The notes under the pieces are model-generated. The model made no database searches. It had not been told where the DNA came from and saw only the letters and a list, made by a program, of their open reading frames with translations. Below are positions 7,534-14,860 of a stretch of 20,623 nucleotides of DNA, one piece after another. The number at the start of each line of letters is the position of its first letter. Position 1 is the stretch's first letter. The position numbers were made by a program, and so were the translations under genes. Origin of the DNA: JALOOE01 sp964423545 (GTDB lineage Bacteria > Chloroflexota > Anaerolineae > CG2-30-64-16); NCBI GenBank assembly GCA_964423545.1, contig CAYRFV010000079.1, forward strand, positions 1 through 20,623, given 5' to 3'.

Positions 7534-7727
7534 ACTTCGAACGCGATCGAGTTCGAACCTGATCGGGTGCGCCATGTCTGCTTGTGTCGGCCTGAATCTC
7601 CTGTCGCTTCCGGCGCTCCTCATTGAGGAGCTGTCCGTGTTCGGGAGGCGCTGAGCCTGGAGCTTCATGCCGGGCGCCGGCATCGCATCAGCACAGCCAA
7701 AGGGCCTCCCAAGCGGAGGCCTTTCTT
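7534..7727 (+). ncRNA. Candidate structured small RNA (6S-like outline)
   Basis: About 194 nt between a promoter and an intrinsic terminator, with no credible ORF. By eye the RNA folds as a rod. A closing stem joins CTGAT/GGTGC (7559-7570) to GCATC/ATCAG (7680-7691). A loose middle follows, then a long arm pairing 7589-7601 with 7659-7671 (11 of 13 positions) and 7605-7611 with 7644-7650. The tip is gctcctc-att-gaggagc (7615-7631). A 5' hairpin (ttcgaac 7536-7542 with gttcgaa 7551-7557) precedes the rod. The palindrome atgccgg-gcg-ccggcat (7667-7683) competes with the arm on the 3' side. Length, rod shape and open centre recall 6S RNA (ssrS), but I cannot match conserved 6S bases. Signature sequences of SRP RNA, tmRNA and RNase P are absent. 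The alternative is a regulated leader of the small ORF downstream. Confidence 0.45.
7699..7727 (+). terminator. Intrinsic terminator 1 of the small RNA
   Basis: aaagggcctcc (7699-7709) pairs with ggaggccttt (7715-7724) with one bulged G and a 5-nt loop, followed by a short T-rich tail (tttctt). Confidence 0.75.
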
Positions 7728-7740
7728 ATGCCGGGCAATG

Positions 7741-7782
7741 ACGCCTGCGGCGCAGCCACGCGCGCCGGCAGGCGTTTCTATT
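7741..7782 (+). terminator. Tandem intrinsic terminator 2
   Basis: acgcctgcggcgc (7741-7753) pairs with gcgcc plus gcaggcgt (7762-7775, one bulged G), then tttctatt. It lies 14 bp after the first terminator, a back-up arrangement that suggests strong upstream transcription. It ends 13 bp before the start codon of the next small ORF. Confidence 0.65.
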
Positions 7783-7794
7783 GGGGAGCAGAGG

Positions 7795-8004
7795 ATGACT
7801 GTACACAGATCTCGTCCAGCCACACCCAACAAGCACGACCACCCCCCTGCGGTCGCACCGGCTGCGCCGGATGTGCCGGCCAGGCAGGAGCCGACGTACC
7901 AGACGAGCGCGGCCCAGCCCGACAGCCAGGCAGAGCGCTCGGTGCTGCACCCGGAGTGGCACGATCCCGAATGGCGCTATTACCACGGCGCGTGGGGCGG
8001 CTGA
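7795..8004 (+). CDS. Small proline-rich hypothetical protein
   Basis: 69 codons, not recognised. The ATG at 7795 has ggggag six bases upstream, a good ribosome binding site, whereas the in-frame ATG at 7738 lies inside the terminator hairpin and is rejected. The first ~50 residues are polar and rich in Pro, Ala and Gln with no predicted fold. The last 20 are quite different: acidic and aromatic, with HPEW and DPEW side by side and a YYHGAWGG end. There is no signal peptide, membrane segment or cysteine. The conserved-looking tail could be a short binding motif. It follows directly after two terminators, so its promoter is unclear. It may be a real small gene or a chance ORF. Confidence 0.45.
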   Translation: MTVHRSRPATPNKHDHPPAVAPAAPDVPARQEPTYQTSAAQPDSQAERSVLHPEWHDPEWRYYHGAWGG

Positions 8005-8156
8005 CAAACGGATGCGGGTTCCCGAGACCGGTGGGTCGCGCGAGCCCGTGCGACCTGTCGCCGGCCCGGCGTCAAGCAGGGACGCGGCCGCGCGCTACGG
8101 CGTCATGCCGCGGGTCTCGCACGCGACTTTCTGTTCTCCTTGGCGGCCTCGGTGGC

Positions 8157-8567
8157 TCAGGTTTGCCTAAGCACCTCCACCGTGATTCTCTTCCGCTTGG
8201 GCTCCTGAACCGGAACATCAAGTCCCAACAACCCTTCTTCTTCCACCGGACTGATGTCAAGTTCCAGTTTCATGGTCTGCCCTTGCCGCGTTTCCATCTT
8301 TTCAACCTTAGCGCCAATGGGCTTGCTCTGAACATGAATCCGGCGGACATCGGAATTGGTAATGACTTGAGTCTCAGGCGATTGGCCCCCTTGCTCAATC
8401 ATCACACGCCGGTTGGTAACCCCGACTGTGCGCGAGGTGGCCTGACTGATGTGGACATGCTGGACGCCACCAGCACTGAAACTAAACGAGCTGGTCCTGG
8501 AAAGAATGACCGGACCGATCAGTACCACTTCACCATCTTCGAGTCGAGTATACGTGAAAGCAGGCAT
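8157..8567 (-). CDS. Hypothetical protein with possible PH-like fold
   Basis: 136 residues, minus strand, with gaggagag just before the ATG, so probably expressed. It has no signal peptide and no membrane helix. The pattern is beta-rich. A central VGVTNRRVMIEQGG followed by TQVITNSDVRRIHV resembles the strand-turn-strand and 'NRR' wording of bacterial PH-like domains, though this is a visual similarity only. The C-terminal third carries mixed charge (PKRKRITVEVL). Base composition is distinctive: two 60-bp lines inside it (8221-8340) are each 50% G+C, far below the surrounding genes, which suggests recent acquisition or a different origin. It stands alone, between the small ORF and tRNA-Lys. 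Confidence 0.7.
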   Translation of the reverse strand: MPAFTYTRLEDGEVVLIGPVILSRTSSFSFSAGGVQHVHISQATSRTVGVTNRRVMIEQGGQSPETQVITNSDVRRIHVQSKPIGAKVEKMETRQGQTMKLELDISPVEEEGLLGLDVPVQEPKRKRITVEVLRQT

Positions 8568-8661
8568 GCATCTCTCCTCTCAGGAAAGGAGCGGAATGAT
8601 GCCGCGCACTCAGCAATGCGCCGCGCTCTCTGTCAGCGCCTCACGGATTCGCAATCGAGAA

Positions 8662-8681
8662 GGGAGCGGTTGACCGCTCCC
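8662..8681 (-). terminator. Hairpin downstream of tRNA-Lys
   Basis: gggagcgg (8662-8669) pairs with ccgctccc (8674-8681) with a 4-nt loop. Read on the minus strand it is followed by ttctc, a weak U-tract. It lies 86 bp beyond the 3' end of tRNA-Lys and upstream of the minus-strand hypothetical gene, so it most likely ends the tRNA transcript. Confidence 0.5.
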
Positions 8682-8767
8682 GCCTGGGGAGTGGTCACAG
8701 TCACGCGATGAGTCTGCGGTTATGTGGTCACGGTCCGGACATGCCTGCCGCGAAACCACAGGGGACA

Positions 8768-8840
<73 letters not shown>

Positions 8841-8850
8841 GATCGATCAG

Positions 8851-8878
8851 AGTATAGCATAGAGGGTCATGATGGCAA
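8851..8878 (-). promoter_or_regulatory. Promoter of tRNA-Lys
   Basis: On the minus strand, TTGCCA (8878-8873), a 16-bp spacer and TATACT (8856-8851) place the start a few bases before the tRNA 5' end at 8840. Confidence 0.75.
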
Positions 8879-8903
8879 AACGGGAGCCGCGGCCAGGCGG
8901 CGC

Positions 8904-9215
8904 TCAGTGCCGGAACCCGATCGACCGCTCCTGCGCCTCGAACCCGGCGTCGGGGGGCATGCGGATCTCGCCGAACTTCTCCTCGTACTTTGCCAGGTTG
9001 TCCTGCAGCGCCTTCAACAGCAGTTTGGCGTTGAGCGGGGTCATCACGATGCGCGCATACACCTTGGCTTTCGGGATGTTCGGCAGCAGCCGCGCGTAAT
9101 CGACGATGACTTCAGACGGCGAGTGATTGATAATGGCGAAGTTGCTGTAGATGGCTTCGAGTTCGGCGGGCAGCTCGATGTTGATCTGGGTCGGCGCAGG
9201 GGCGGGCTGGGTCAC
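8904..9215 (-). CDS. DUF3467 family protein
   Basis: 103 residues of a small conserved family of unknown function. The core reads INIELPAELEAIYSNFAIINHSPSEVIVDYARLLPNIPKAKVYARIVMTP in outline, then LLLKALQDNLAKYEEKFGEI, a pattern I recognise as DUF3467. It has no signal or membrane segment. Translation starts at GTG (9215-9213), supported by gaggag six bases upstream. It has its own promoter and lies directly after ssb on the same strand, separated by a strong terminator. The last ~15 residues are not part of the family core. Function is unknown and I do not assign one. Confidence 0.88.
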   Translation of the reverse strand: MTQPAPAPTQINIELPAELEAIYSNFAIINHSPSEVIVDYARLLPNIPKAKVYARIVMTPLNAKLLLKALQDNLAKYEEKFGEIRMPPDAGFEAQERSIGFRH

Positions 9216-9253
9216 GGGAATCTCCTCGGGTGTGGTGTGGAGCAGCAGCCTGG

Positions 9254-9282
9254 AGTGTAGCGCAATCGGGGCCGGACGTCAA
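9254..9282 (-). promoter_or_regulatory. Promoter of the DUF3467 gene
   Basis: On the minus strand, TTGACG (9282-9277), a 17-bp spacer and TACACT (9259-9254). The expected start is about 30 bases before the GTG codon. Confidence 0.6.
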
Positions 9283-9342
9283 TCGCCGGCAGGGGCCCGC
9301 AGCCTTGCCGCAGCCGGCCGCAGCCGCCAGGCAGTCCACGAC

Positions 9343-9390
9343 CAATAAAAGCGGCGAGGATCGACGCTGGGTGCGTCCTTCCTCGCCGCT
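9343..9390 (-). terminator. Intrinsic terminator of ssb
   Basis: agcggcgagga (9350-9360) is perfectly complementary to tcctcgccgct (9380-9390), with a nested gacgc/gcgtc inside. On the minus strand the stem runs straight into ttttatt. It lies 35 bp after the ssb stop. Confidence 0.9.
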
Positions 9391-9425
9391 GGCAGATGGC
9401 TAACCAGGCCAGCGCCGCTGGCAGG

Positions 9426-9836
9426 CTAGAACGGGATTTCGTCCTCGTTGACCGGATAGCCCTCGCCGGCAGGGGCGCCCGGCCCGGCGGCCGCTCCCTC
9501 GCCGCCCTCGCCGCGACCGCCGAGGAACTTGACCGTGGTTGCCGTCAGCTCCAGGCTGGCGCGCGGGTTCCCCTCCCGGTCGGTGTAGGCCGACGCTTCG
9601 ATGTCCCCCTCGACGAGCACCAGCCGGCCCTTCGCAAGATACTGGGCGGCCAGTTCGGCGGTCTTGCGCCAGCAGGTGACCCGGAACCAGGTGGTCTTTT
9701 CCTGCGGTTCGCCGCTGGCATTCGTCCATTTGCGGGAGGTGGCGATGGTGAAGCTTGTCACCGGTACGCCACTGGGGGTGTAGCGCATCTCCGGATCGCG
9801 TCCAAGGTGCCCGACAACGACAGTCTTCTGGTGCGT
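9426..9836 (-). CDS. ssb: Single-stranded DNA-binding protein, apparent ACG start
   Basis: Binds and protects single-stranded DNA in replication and repair and recruits partners through its tail. It has an OB fold over roughly residues 1-110, a Gly/Ala/Pro-rich linker and the acidic tip NEDEIPF that docks partner proteins. The first ATG in frame (9788) would delete the first strand of the OB fold. Reading upstream, the frame continues with HQKTVVVGHLGRDPE, exactly the missing SSB N-terminus, so the ATG-initiated form is too short. The codon at the expected Met position is ACG (9836-9834), with aaggga a few bases upstream, and no ATG, GTG or TTG is available there. The coordinates assume the ACG start (136 residues). 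A sequencing or assembly error (ATG read as ACG) is the alternative. Confidence 0.9.
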   Translation of the reverse strand, partial: THQKTVVVGHLGRDPEMRYTPSGVPVTSFTIATSRKWTNASGEPQEKTTWFRVTCWRKTAELAAQYLAKGRLVLVEGDIEASAYTDREGNPRASLELTATTVKFLGGRGEGGEGAAAGPGAPAGEGYPVNEDEIPF

Positions 9837-9902
9837 GTGCTCCCTTCTTTTGGCGGCTCGAATCGACTGGTTTGTGCGGTCCCAGGACGGGACCTGAGAA
9901 GG

Positions 9903-9931
9903 ATGATACCGCAGAAGCTCCGGTTTGTCAA
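9903..9931 (-). promoter_or_regulatory. Promoter of ssb
   Basis: On the minus strand, a perfect TTGACA (9931-9926), a 17-bp spacer and TATCAT (9908-9903). The start is expected near 9896, giving a leader of about 60 nt that contains a small hairpin (ggtccc/gggacc). Confidence 0.8.
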
Positions 9932-9972
9932 AATCAGAACACGCGTTCGATGGTGTCGCTCCGCGTCCCAGG

Positions 9973-11073
9973 TCAGTCCAGCAGGCTGATTGCCGCAGGG
10001 TCGAGGCGCAGCGCCACCCGCTCAGCGCCCCGGCTCAGCATCGCATCGGCTGCGGGCAGCTCGAGGGTCAGGACGACGCCGCCCGCGCACGCAGCGCGGA
10101 TCACCGTGTAGCTGCCGCGGAAGGAACGGTCGAGCACTTCCGCCGGGATGACGTTGGGACCGGCCGCGCCGGGCGGCAGCAGTTCTGCAGCCTCGGGCCG
10201 GATCAGCACGGTGACCCGGTCGCCAGCCGCAGCCGCGCGGCCGCCGCCGGCGGTCGCGAGCGGCCCCAGAGCCGTCTCGACCAGCAGGAGCGGCGCAGCA
10301 GCAGGGGAAGGCGGAGGCGCGGCCGGCACCCGGCCAGCGAGCAGGTTCCGGAAGCCGAGGAAGCGCGCCACATACTCGCTGGCCGGCTGTCGATAGACCT
10401 CCTGCGGCGCGCCGATCTGCTCGATGTGGCCGCCCTGGCCGGCCTCCAGGCGGGCGCGCAGGATGGCGACCCGGTCGCCGATGGCGAACGCCTCCTCCTG
10501 GTCGTGCGTGACGTAGAGCGCGGTGACGCCGACCCGCTTCAGGATGGCGCGCAGATCGTTCATCAACTGCTCGCGGAGCGCGCGATCCAGCGCGCCGAGC
10601 GGCTCATCCAACATCAGCAGCCGCGGCCGCGGGGCCAGGCTGCGCGCCAGCGCGACGCGCTGCTGCTCGCCGCCCGACAGCTCGGTCACGCGGCGGCGGC
10701 CGGCGCCCGACAGTCCCACCAGCGCCAGCATCTCAGCCACGCGCGCGTCGATCTCCGCGGCAGGCAGCCGCGCCATGCGCAGTCCGAACGCCACATTGCC
10801 CCGCACATCCTTGTGCGGAAAGAGCGCATAGTCCTGGAACATCAGCCCGAAGCGCCGGCGATGCGGCGGCGTCCCGGCCAGATCCTGTCCGTCGAAGGTC
10901 ACCTGGCCCACGTCCGGCGTCTCCAATCCCGCCACGATGCGCAGCAGCGTCGACTTGCCGCAGCCGCTCGGCCCCAACAGACAGGCGATCTCGCCTGCAT
11001 CGACCGTCAGGTTCAGGTCATGGAGCACGGGCAGGTCGGGGTACGACTTGGAGATATGCGAGATCTGCAGCAT
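9973..11073 (-). CDS. thiQ: Thiamine ABC transporter ATP-binding protein
   Basis: Powers import by hydrolysing ATP at the inner face of the membrane. Nucleotide-binding motifs are complete: Walker A GPSGCGKST (34-42), Q-loop Gln80, signature LSGGEQQRVALA (132-), Walker B LLMLDEP (152-158) and His190. At 366 residues it is much longer than E. coli ThiQ. The extra C-terminal part (from ~240) looks like the TOBE domain of the iron/spermidine-type ATPases, with a Pro/Ala-rich insertion. It starts at ATG 11073 after tgagga. It is the last gene of the riboswitch-controlled operon, so thiamine is the substrate by context; the motifs alone would also fit an iron(III) transporter. Confidence 0.88.
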   Translation of the reverse strand: MLQISHISKSYPDLPVLHDLNLTVDAGEIACLLGPSGCGKSTLLRIVAGLETPDVGQVTFDGQDLAGTPPHRRRFGLMFQDYALFPHKDVRGNVAFGLRMARLPAAEIDARVAEMLALVGLSGAGRRRVTELSGGEQQRVALARSLAPRPRLLMLDEPLGALDRALREQLMNDLRAILKRVGVTALYVTHDQEEAFAIGDRVAILRARLEAGQGGHIEQIGAPQEVYRQPASEYVARFLGFRNLLAGRVPAAPPPSPAAAPLLLVETALGPLATAGGGRAAAAGDRVTVLIRPEAAELLPPGAAGPNVIPAEVLDRSFRGSYTVIRAACAGGVVLTLELPAADAMLSRGAERVALRLDPAAISLLD

Positions 11074-11147
11074 CGCGTCCTCAGTGGTTCAAGCGGATGG
11101 CCTGGAGCGCTCCTCGGTCGTGCGCCTCTCGCGTCCGGAGCCGAGCG

Positions 11148-12854
11148 TCAAAACTCTCCGATCCCGCCTGCGCGGAAGCGCTCGATGAGCACGAAGCCCG
11201 CGGCGCACACGAGCATCAGCAGCGTGCTCATCGCCAGCGCCTGACCGTAGTTGAGGGCGCCGGGCTGGCCGAGCAGCCGGTAGATCACCACCGGCATCGT
11301 CGGGAACTCCGGCCGTGCGATCAGCAGCGTTGCGCCGAATTCCCCCATGCTGACGGTGAATGCGAAGACCGCGGCCGCCAGCAGCGCCCGGCCGACGATC
11401 GGCAGGTCGACCTCGCGCCAGACGCGGCCAGGCGACGCGCCCAACACCGCGGCGGAATCTTGCCAGTCGGGGTTCAGCCCGCGCAGCATCGGCAGCACGG
11501 CGCGCACTACGAAGGGGAACGCCACCAGGGTGTGTGCGATGGGGATCAACAGGGGCGACGCACGCAGATCGAGCGGCGGCGTGGCGAACGCGAGCAGGTA
11601 GCCGAATCCCAGCGTCACGGCCGATGCGCCGAGCGGCAGCAGCAGCACCGGATCGAGCAGGCGGCCAACCGGGCCACGGCTGCGCGCCAGTGCGGTCGCA
11701 GCCAGTGCGCCGATGGTCAGCGCCAGCACGGTGGTGATCAGCGCAAAGAACAGGCTGTTGCGGATGGCAATCCCGGGCGCCGCGTAGAAGATCGAGCTGG
11801 CGCGGTTGACGAACAGTTCGCGGTAGTAGCGCGCCGGATCGCCGGGCGCCAGCGACTTGGCCGCCAGCGTCGCGAGCGGCAGCACGAGGAAGAGCAGCAG
11901 CCCACCGACCGTCGCGGCGACCAGCGCTCGCTGCCCGGGGGTGACGGGCGGCTGCGCGATCTCCTCTGCCGCGCGCAAGTCGAGCGGCGCCGCCGCACGG
12001 GCTTGCGCGCGAGAGTAGACGGCCATGACGAGGAAAGTCAGCCCCATTTGCACCAGGCTGAGCGCGGCGGCCTCCTCCAGCCGGAAGAGGGTGACCGCTT
12101 GGCGGTAGATCTCCACCTCCAGCGTGGCGAAGCGGGGACCTCCGAGGATCAGGATGATGCCGAAGCTGGTGAAGCAGAAGAGAAAGACCAGCAGGCCGGC
12201 CGCCGCGATTGCCGGCAGCAGCAGCGGCAGGGTGATCTCCCACGCCACGCGCAGCCGGTTGCCGCCGAGCAGCCGTCCGGCATCGGCGAGCTTTGTGTCG
12301 AGATGGCCCCAGAAGCTGCCGACGACGCGAATGATGATCGACGTGTTGTAGAACGCGTGCGCGATCAGGATCAGCCAGATCGTCTGCTGCACGCGGATCG
12401 GTGGACGGGCGAGTCCCAGCACGTCCATCAGCAGCTCATTCAACCAGCCGCGCGGGCCGAGCAGCGCCGTGAACGCCGCTGAGACCACCATGGCCGGCAG
12501 CACGAATGGGATCGTCGTCAGCGCCTGGAGCAGCCGTTTGCCCCGGAAGCGGTAGCGCGCAAAGACGTAGGCCGCCGGCAGCCCCAGCGCCAGCGTCAGC
12601 GCGGTGGAGACCGTTGCCTGCCAGATGGTGAACCAGAGCGTGCGACGGAAATAGACCTCTCCCCAGATCGTGACTAGCGGGGTGAGGTCGAGCCGGCCGC
12701 CGGCCGCGAAGCTCCTGCCGATCACCGTTGCCAGCGGGTAGAAGAAGAACAGCGCCAGGAAGGCGAACGGCAGGAGGTAGAGCGCGGCGACGAAGCCTGA
12801 ATGGTGTCTCAAGGGCGTCAGCGCAGCACCGCGTCGGTCCACGCCTTCAGCCAC
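11148..12854 (-). CDS. thiP: Thiamine ABC transporter permease, fused double domain
   Basis: Inner-membrane channel made of two tandem Binding-protein-dependent transport domains in one chain (568 residues; E. coli ThiP is ~536). About 12 membrane segments are apparent, the first at residues ~21-44. Two EAA-type cytoplasmic loops that dock the ATPase are visible: ADAGRLLGGNRLRVAWEITLP in the first half and DSAAVLGASPGRVWREVDLP in the second. The start is uncertain. The GTG at 12854 overlaps the binding-protein gene by 37 bp; GTG 12842 or TTG 12812 (just after its stop) would trim only residues before the first membrane helix. It is translated between the binding protein and the ATPase. Confidence 0.9.
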   Translation of the reverse strand: MAEGVDRRGAALTPLRHHSGFVAALYLLPFAFLALFFFYPLATVIGRSFAAGGRLDLTPLVTIWGEVYFRRTLWFTIWQATVSTALTLALGLPAAYVFARYRFRGKRLLQALTTIPFVLPAMVVSAAFTALLGPRGWLNELLMDVLGLARPPIRVQQTIWLILIAHAFYNTSIIIRVVGSFWGHLDTKLADAGRLLGGNRLRVAWEITLPLLLPAIAAAGLLVFLFCFTSFGIILILGGPRFATLEVEIYRQAVTLFRLEEAAALSLVQMGLTFLVMAVYSRAQARAAAPLDLRAAEEIAQPPVTPGQRALVAATVGGLLLFLVLPLATLAAKSLAPGDPARYYRELFVNRASSIFYAAPGIAIRNSLFFALITTVLALTIGALAATALARSRGPVGRLLDPVLLLPLGASAVTLGFGYLLAFATPPLDLRASPLLIPIAHTLVAFPFVVRAVLPMLRGLNPDWQDSAAVLGASPGRVWREVDLPIVGRALLAAAVFAFTVSMGEFGATLLIARPEFPTMPVVIYRLLGQPGALNYGQALAMSTLLMLVCAAGFVLIERFRAGGIGEF

Positions 12855-13957
12855 GTCTCGCGGCCGGCCTCGATTTGGGCGGGCGTGAGTGCGGCCGGCT
12901 GCTGCGGCGTCTGGGCGAACCGGGTGAAGACGTCAGGCAGCGGCGTCCCGCTTCGCGCCGGGTAGACCCACATCTGCAGCGGAATGTCGGCCTGGAACGT
13001 CTCGCCGAGCATGAAGTCGATCCACTGCCGCGTAAGTTCGAGGTTCCGGGTTCCTTTCAGGATGCCGGCGAACTCGATCTGCCGGAAGGTTTCGCCCGGC
13101 GGCAAGATGGCGCCGGTGGGCGAATCCGCGGGCTTGGGGTCAGCGAAGTGCACCTCGGCGGCCGGGCTCGTCGCGTAGCTCACCACGAGCGGATGATCCC
13201 CTTGGCCGCTTCCGCCGCTGAATTGGTTGTAATAGGCATCCTCCCAGCCCTCTGCAACCACCACCTGGTTCTTTCGCAGGTCGCGCCAGAAATCCAGGTA
13301 AGTGTAGTCGCCCGTTTCCCCGAACACGGCGACCGTGGTCAACAGGAAGGCGAGGCCGGGCGAGGAAGTGGCCGGGTTCTGCACGACGACCAGTCCCCTG
13401 TACGGGGACTTGGTCAGGTCGCGCAGGGTCTGCGGCAGGGCGATGTTGTTATCCGCGAAGTAGGTTTTGTCGTAATTCAACGCCACATAGCCGAAATCGA
13501 CCGGCAGGAGCCGGTTGCTGTCGTCGAGCTTCAGGTCGGCCGGGATGCCTGCAAGCGCGGGTGACGCGTACGGCTCGAAGATGTCGGCGGCGAGCGCGCG
13601 GCCGAGGAACGTGTTGTCGACGCCGTAGAACACATCGGCGAGCGGGTTGCCCTTGCTGAGGATCGCCTTGTTGAGCGCCAGCCCGGCGTCGCCGGACTTG
13701 AGGAAGCGCACCTGGCAGCCGCACCGGGCCTGGAACGCATCCACGACCGGCTGGCTCACGCTGAAGCTGTCGTGCGTCATGACAGTGAGCGTGCGGCTGC
13801 CGGACGGCGTGGGAGCCGGGGTGGACGCCGCCGTTGCCGTGGGCAACGCCGTTGCTGGGGGCAACGCCGTTGCCCCAGGCGCCGGCGTTTCGACCGGCGT
13901 GAGGCAGCCGGCCAGAAGGAGAGCCGCAATCAACACAAACACATTTCGACGAATCAT
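12818..13957 (-). CDS. tbpA: Thiamine-binding lipoprotein of the ABC transporter
   Basis: Extracytoplasmic receptor that hands thiamine (or its phosphates) to the permease. A lipoprotein signal is clear: a basic start, a hydrophobic core and lipobox LLLAGC with Cys18. A Thr/Pro/Ala-rich tether of ~40 residues follows, then the binding domain from LTVMTHDSF. The segments VRFLKSGDAGLALNKAI and GNPLADVFYGVDNTF are characteristic of the thiamine-binding TbpA/ThiB family. The ATG at 13957 is chosen over the in-frame GTG at 13972 because gaggagg lies between them at ideal spacing. It follows the thiN stop by 11 bp and precedes the permease. The DNA of the tether contains two copies of a ggcaacgccgttgc-type palindrome (13841-13875). 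Confidence 0.93.
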   Translation of the reverse strand: MIRRNVFVLIAALLLAGCLTPVETPAPGATALPPATALPTATAASTPAPTPSGSRTLTVMTHDSFSVSQPVVDAFQARCGCQVRFLKSGDAGLALNKAILSKGNPLADVFYGVDNTFLGRALAADIFEPYASPALAGIPADLKLDDSNRLLPVDFGYVALNYDKTYFADNNIALPQTLRDLTKSPYRGLVVVQNPATSSPGLAFLLTTVAVFGETGDYTYLDFWRDLRKNQVVVAEGWEDAYYNQFSGGSGQGDHPLVVSYATSPAAEVHFADPKPADSPTGAILPPGETFRQIEFAGILKGTRNLELTRQWIDFMLGETFQADIPLQMWVYPARSGTPLPDVFTRFAQTPQQPAALTPAQIEAGRETWLKAWTDAVLR

Positions 13958-13968
13958 CTCACGCCTCC

Positions 13969-14628
13969 TCACACCCTGATGTGAATCACCAGCAGCAGGC
14001 CGCGGCGCAGCCAGACGCGCGCGGCCGCAGCCTCGAACACGTTGCTGACCCCGCGCGCCCGGGCGAAGCAGAGGGTTTCACCGGCCAGCGGGTAGGCCAA
14101 CCCCGCCGTGCGAATCCCCTCGGCGTCTCCCGCCAGCGGCAGCAGCGTGAGCAGATCGCCTGGCGCGCCCGTCAGAGCCAGGCACGCCGTCTCGCCGTCC
14201 CGGACCGCATCGCCGCGCAGCAGGCGCAACGTCTGCGCGCCGTCGGCGATGACCGTCTCGATGCCGGCCAGCTCGTCGCGGGCCAGCAGCAGCACGTTGG
14301 CCAGCATGTGGTCTGCACGGCCGCCCAGCGCGGCGCAGATGACCAACTCGGTCGCGCCGCCCGCCAGCGCGTGCGAGACGGCCAGCTCGAGATCGGTCTC
14401 ATCCTTCGCGGCTGGTGCGGTGATCGCTGGGATGCCGGCTGCGGCGGCCGTTGCGATCTCGGTTGGCGCCAGCGAGTCCATGTCGCCGATCAGCAGGTCG
14501 ATCGGCCAGCCCCAGGCGCGGGCATGGTGCGCGCCGTGGTCGGCGGCGATCACGCGATCGTCCGGGCCGGGCGCGAACCCCAGCGGCTGCTGCGCTATGG
14601 GGCTCCCTGCGATGATAAAGACTCGCAC
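13969..14628 (-). CDS. thiN: Thiamine pyrophosphokinase
   Basis: Transfers pyrophosphate from ATP to thiamine, giving the active cofactor TPP in the cytoplasm. It is 219 residues from a GTG start at 14628, which has ggagg four bases upstream; the longer reading from 14748 would run through the riboswitch terminator. Family motifs are DLLIGDMDS (44-52), KDETDLE (75-81), LGGRADHML (101-109) and GVSNVF near the C-terminus. It is the first gene after the TPP riboswitch and 11 bp before the thiamine-binding lipoprotein gene, so import and activation are co-regulated by the end product. Confidence 0.95.
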   Translation of the reverse strand: MRVFIIAGSPIAQQPLGFAPGPDDRVIAADHGAHHARAWGWPIDLLIGDMDSLAPTEIATAAAAGIPAITAPAAKDETDLELAVSHALAGGATELVICAALGGRADHMLANVLLLARDELAGIETVIADGAQTLRLLRGDAVRDGETACLALTGAPGDLLTLLPLAGDAEGIRTAGLAYPLAGETLCFARARGVSNVFEAAAARVWLRRGLLLVIHIRV

Positions 14629-14713
14629 GCTTCCTCCTACAAGGCGGCATCTGGAAGGGCGCTCAACCAGGGCCGAGCAGAAACCGAGGCCGCGCGCCTG
14701 ACTCAGGCCTCGC

Positions 14714-14744
14714 AAAACAAAAAAGACGACCCTGTCGGGTCGCC
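14714..14744 (-). terminator. Riboswitch-controlled intrinsic terminator
   Basis: On the minus strand, ggcgaccc and gggtcgtc (14744-14737 and 14732-14725) form an 8-bp stem (one G-U) with a 4-nt loop, running into a long U-tract (14724-14714). It lies between the aptamer and the thiN start, so it is the expression platform for transcriptional control. Confidence 0.9.
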
Positions 14745-14762
14745 TCACGTCGCACGTTTTCG

Positions 14763-14854
14763 CATCCCTACGCCGGCATTACCCGTCAGGTTCGGAGGGT
14801 CGTCGGCATTCGGGCCGACCTCTCAGCCAGGCTCACCTGGCTCCCCTTGCATCC
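14763..14854 (-). ncRNA. TPP riboswitch (THI element)
   Basis: The conserved core is plain on the minus strand: gcaaggggagcc, then ggctgagaggtcgg, accctccgaacctga, and finally gggtaatgccggcgtaggga. These are the helix P2/P3 and P4/P5 signatures of the TPP aptamer in order and spacing. It starts about where transcription should begin and is followed by an intrinsic terminator. TPP binding is expected to favour the terminator and switch off the four thiamine genes. Confidence 0.97.
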
Positions 14855-14860
14855 GACCGC

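Noticed and set aside
7534..7727. SRP RNA, tmRNA or RNase P RNA in the post-ilvD region
   Set aside because: The conserved tetraloop/asymmetric-loop sequence of SRP RNA, the tag ORF and tRNA-like ends of tmRNA, and the RNase P core motifs are all missing.
7623..8711. Plus-strand ORF of 362 codons across the small ORF, gap and hypothetical gene
   Set aside because: It crosses two intrinsic terminators and lies antisense to a gene with a good start; its translation shows no domain.
9925..12482. Two long plus-strand ORFs (439 and 461 codons) across the ABC transporter genes
   Set aside because: Both run antisense to thiQ and thiP, which have complete motifs; the plus-strand products are low-complexity and Arg/Gln-rich.
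13841..13875. Palindromic duplication within tbpA as a regulatory element
   Set aside because: It lies in the codons of the Ala/Thr/Pro tether, where repeated codons naturally generate such DNA repeats.
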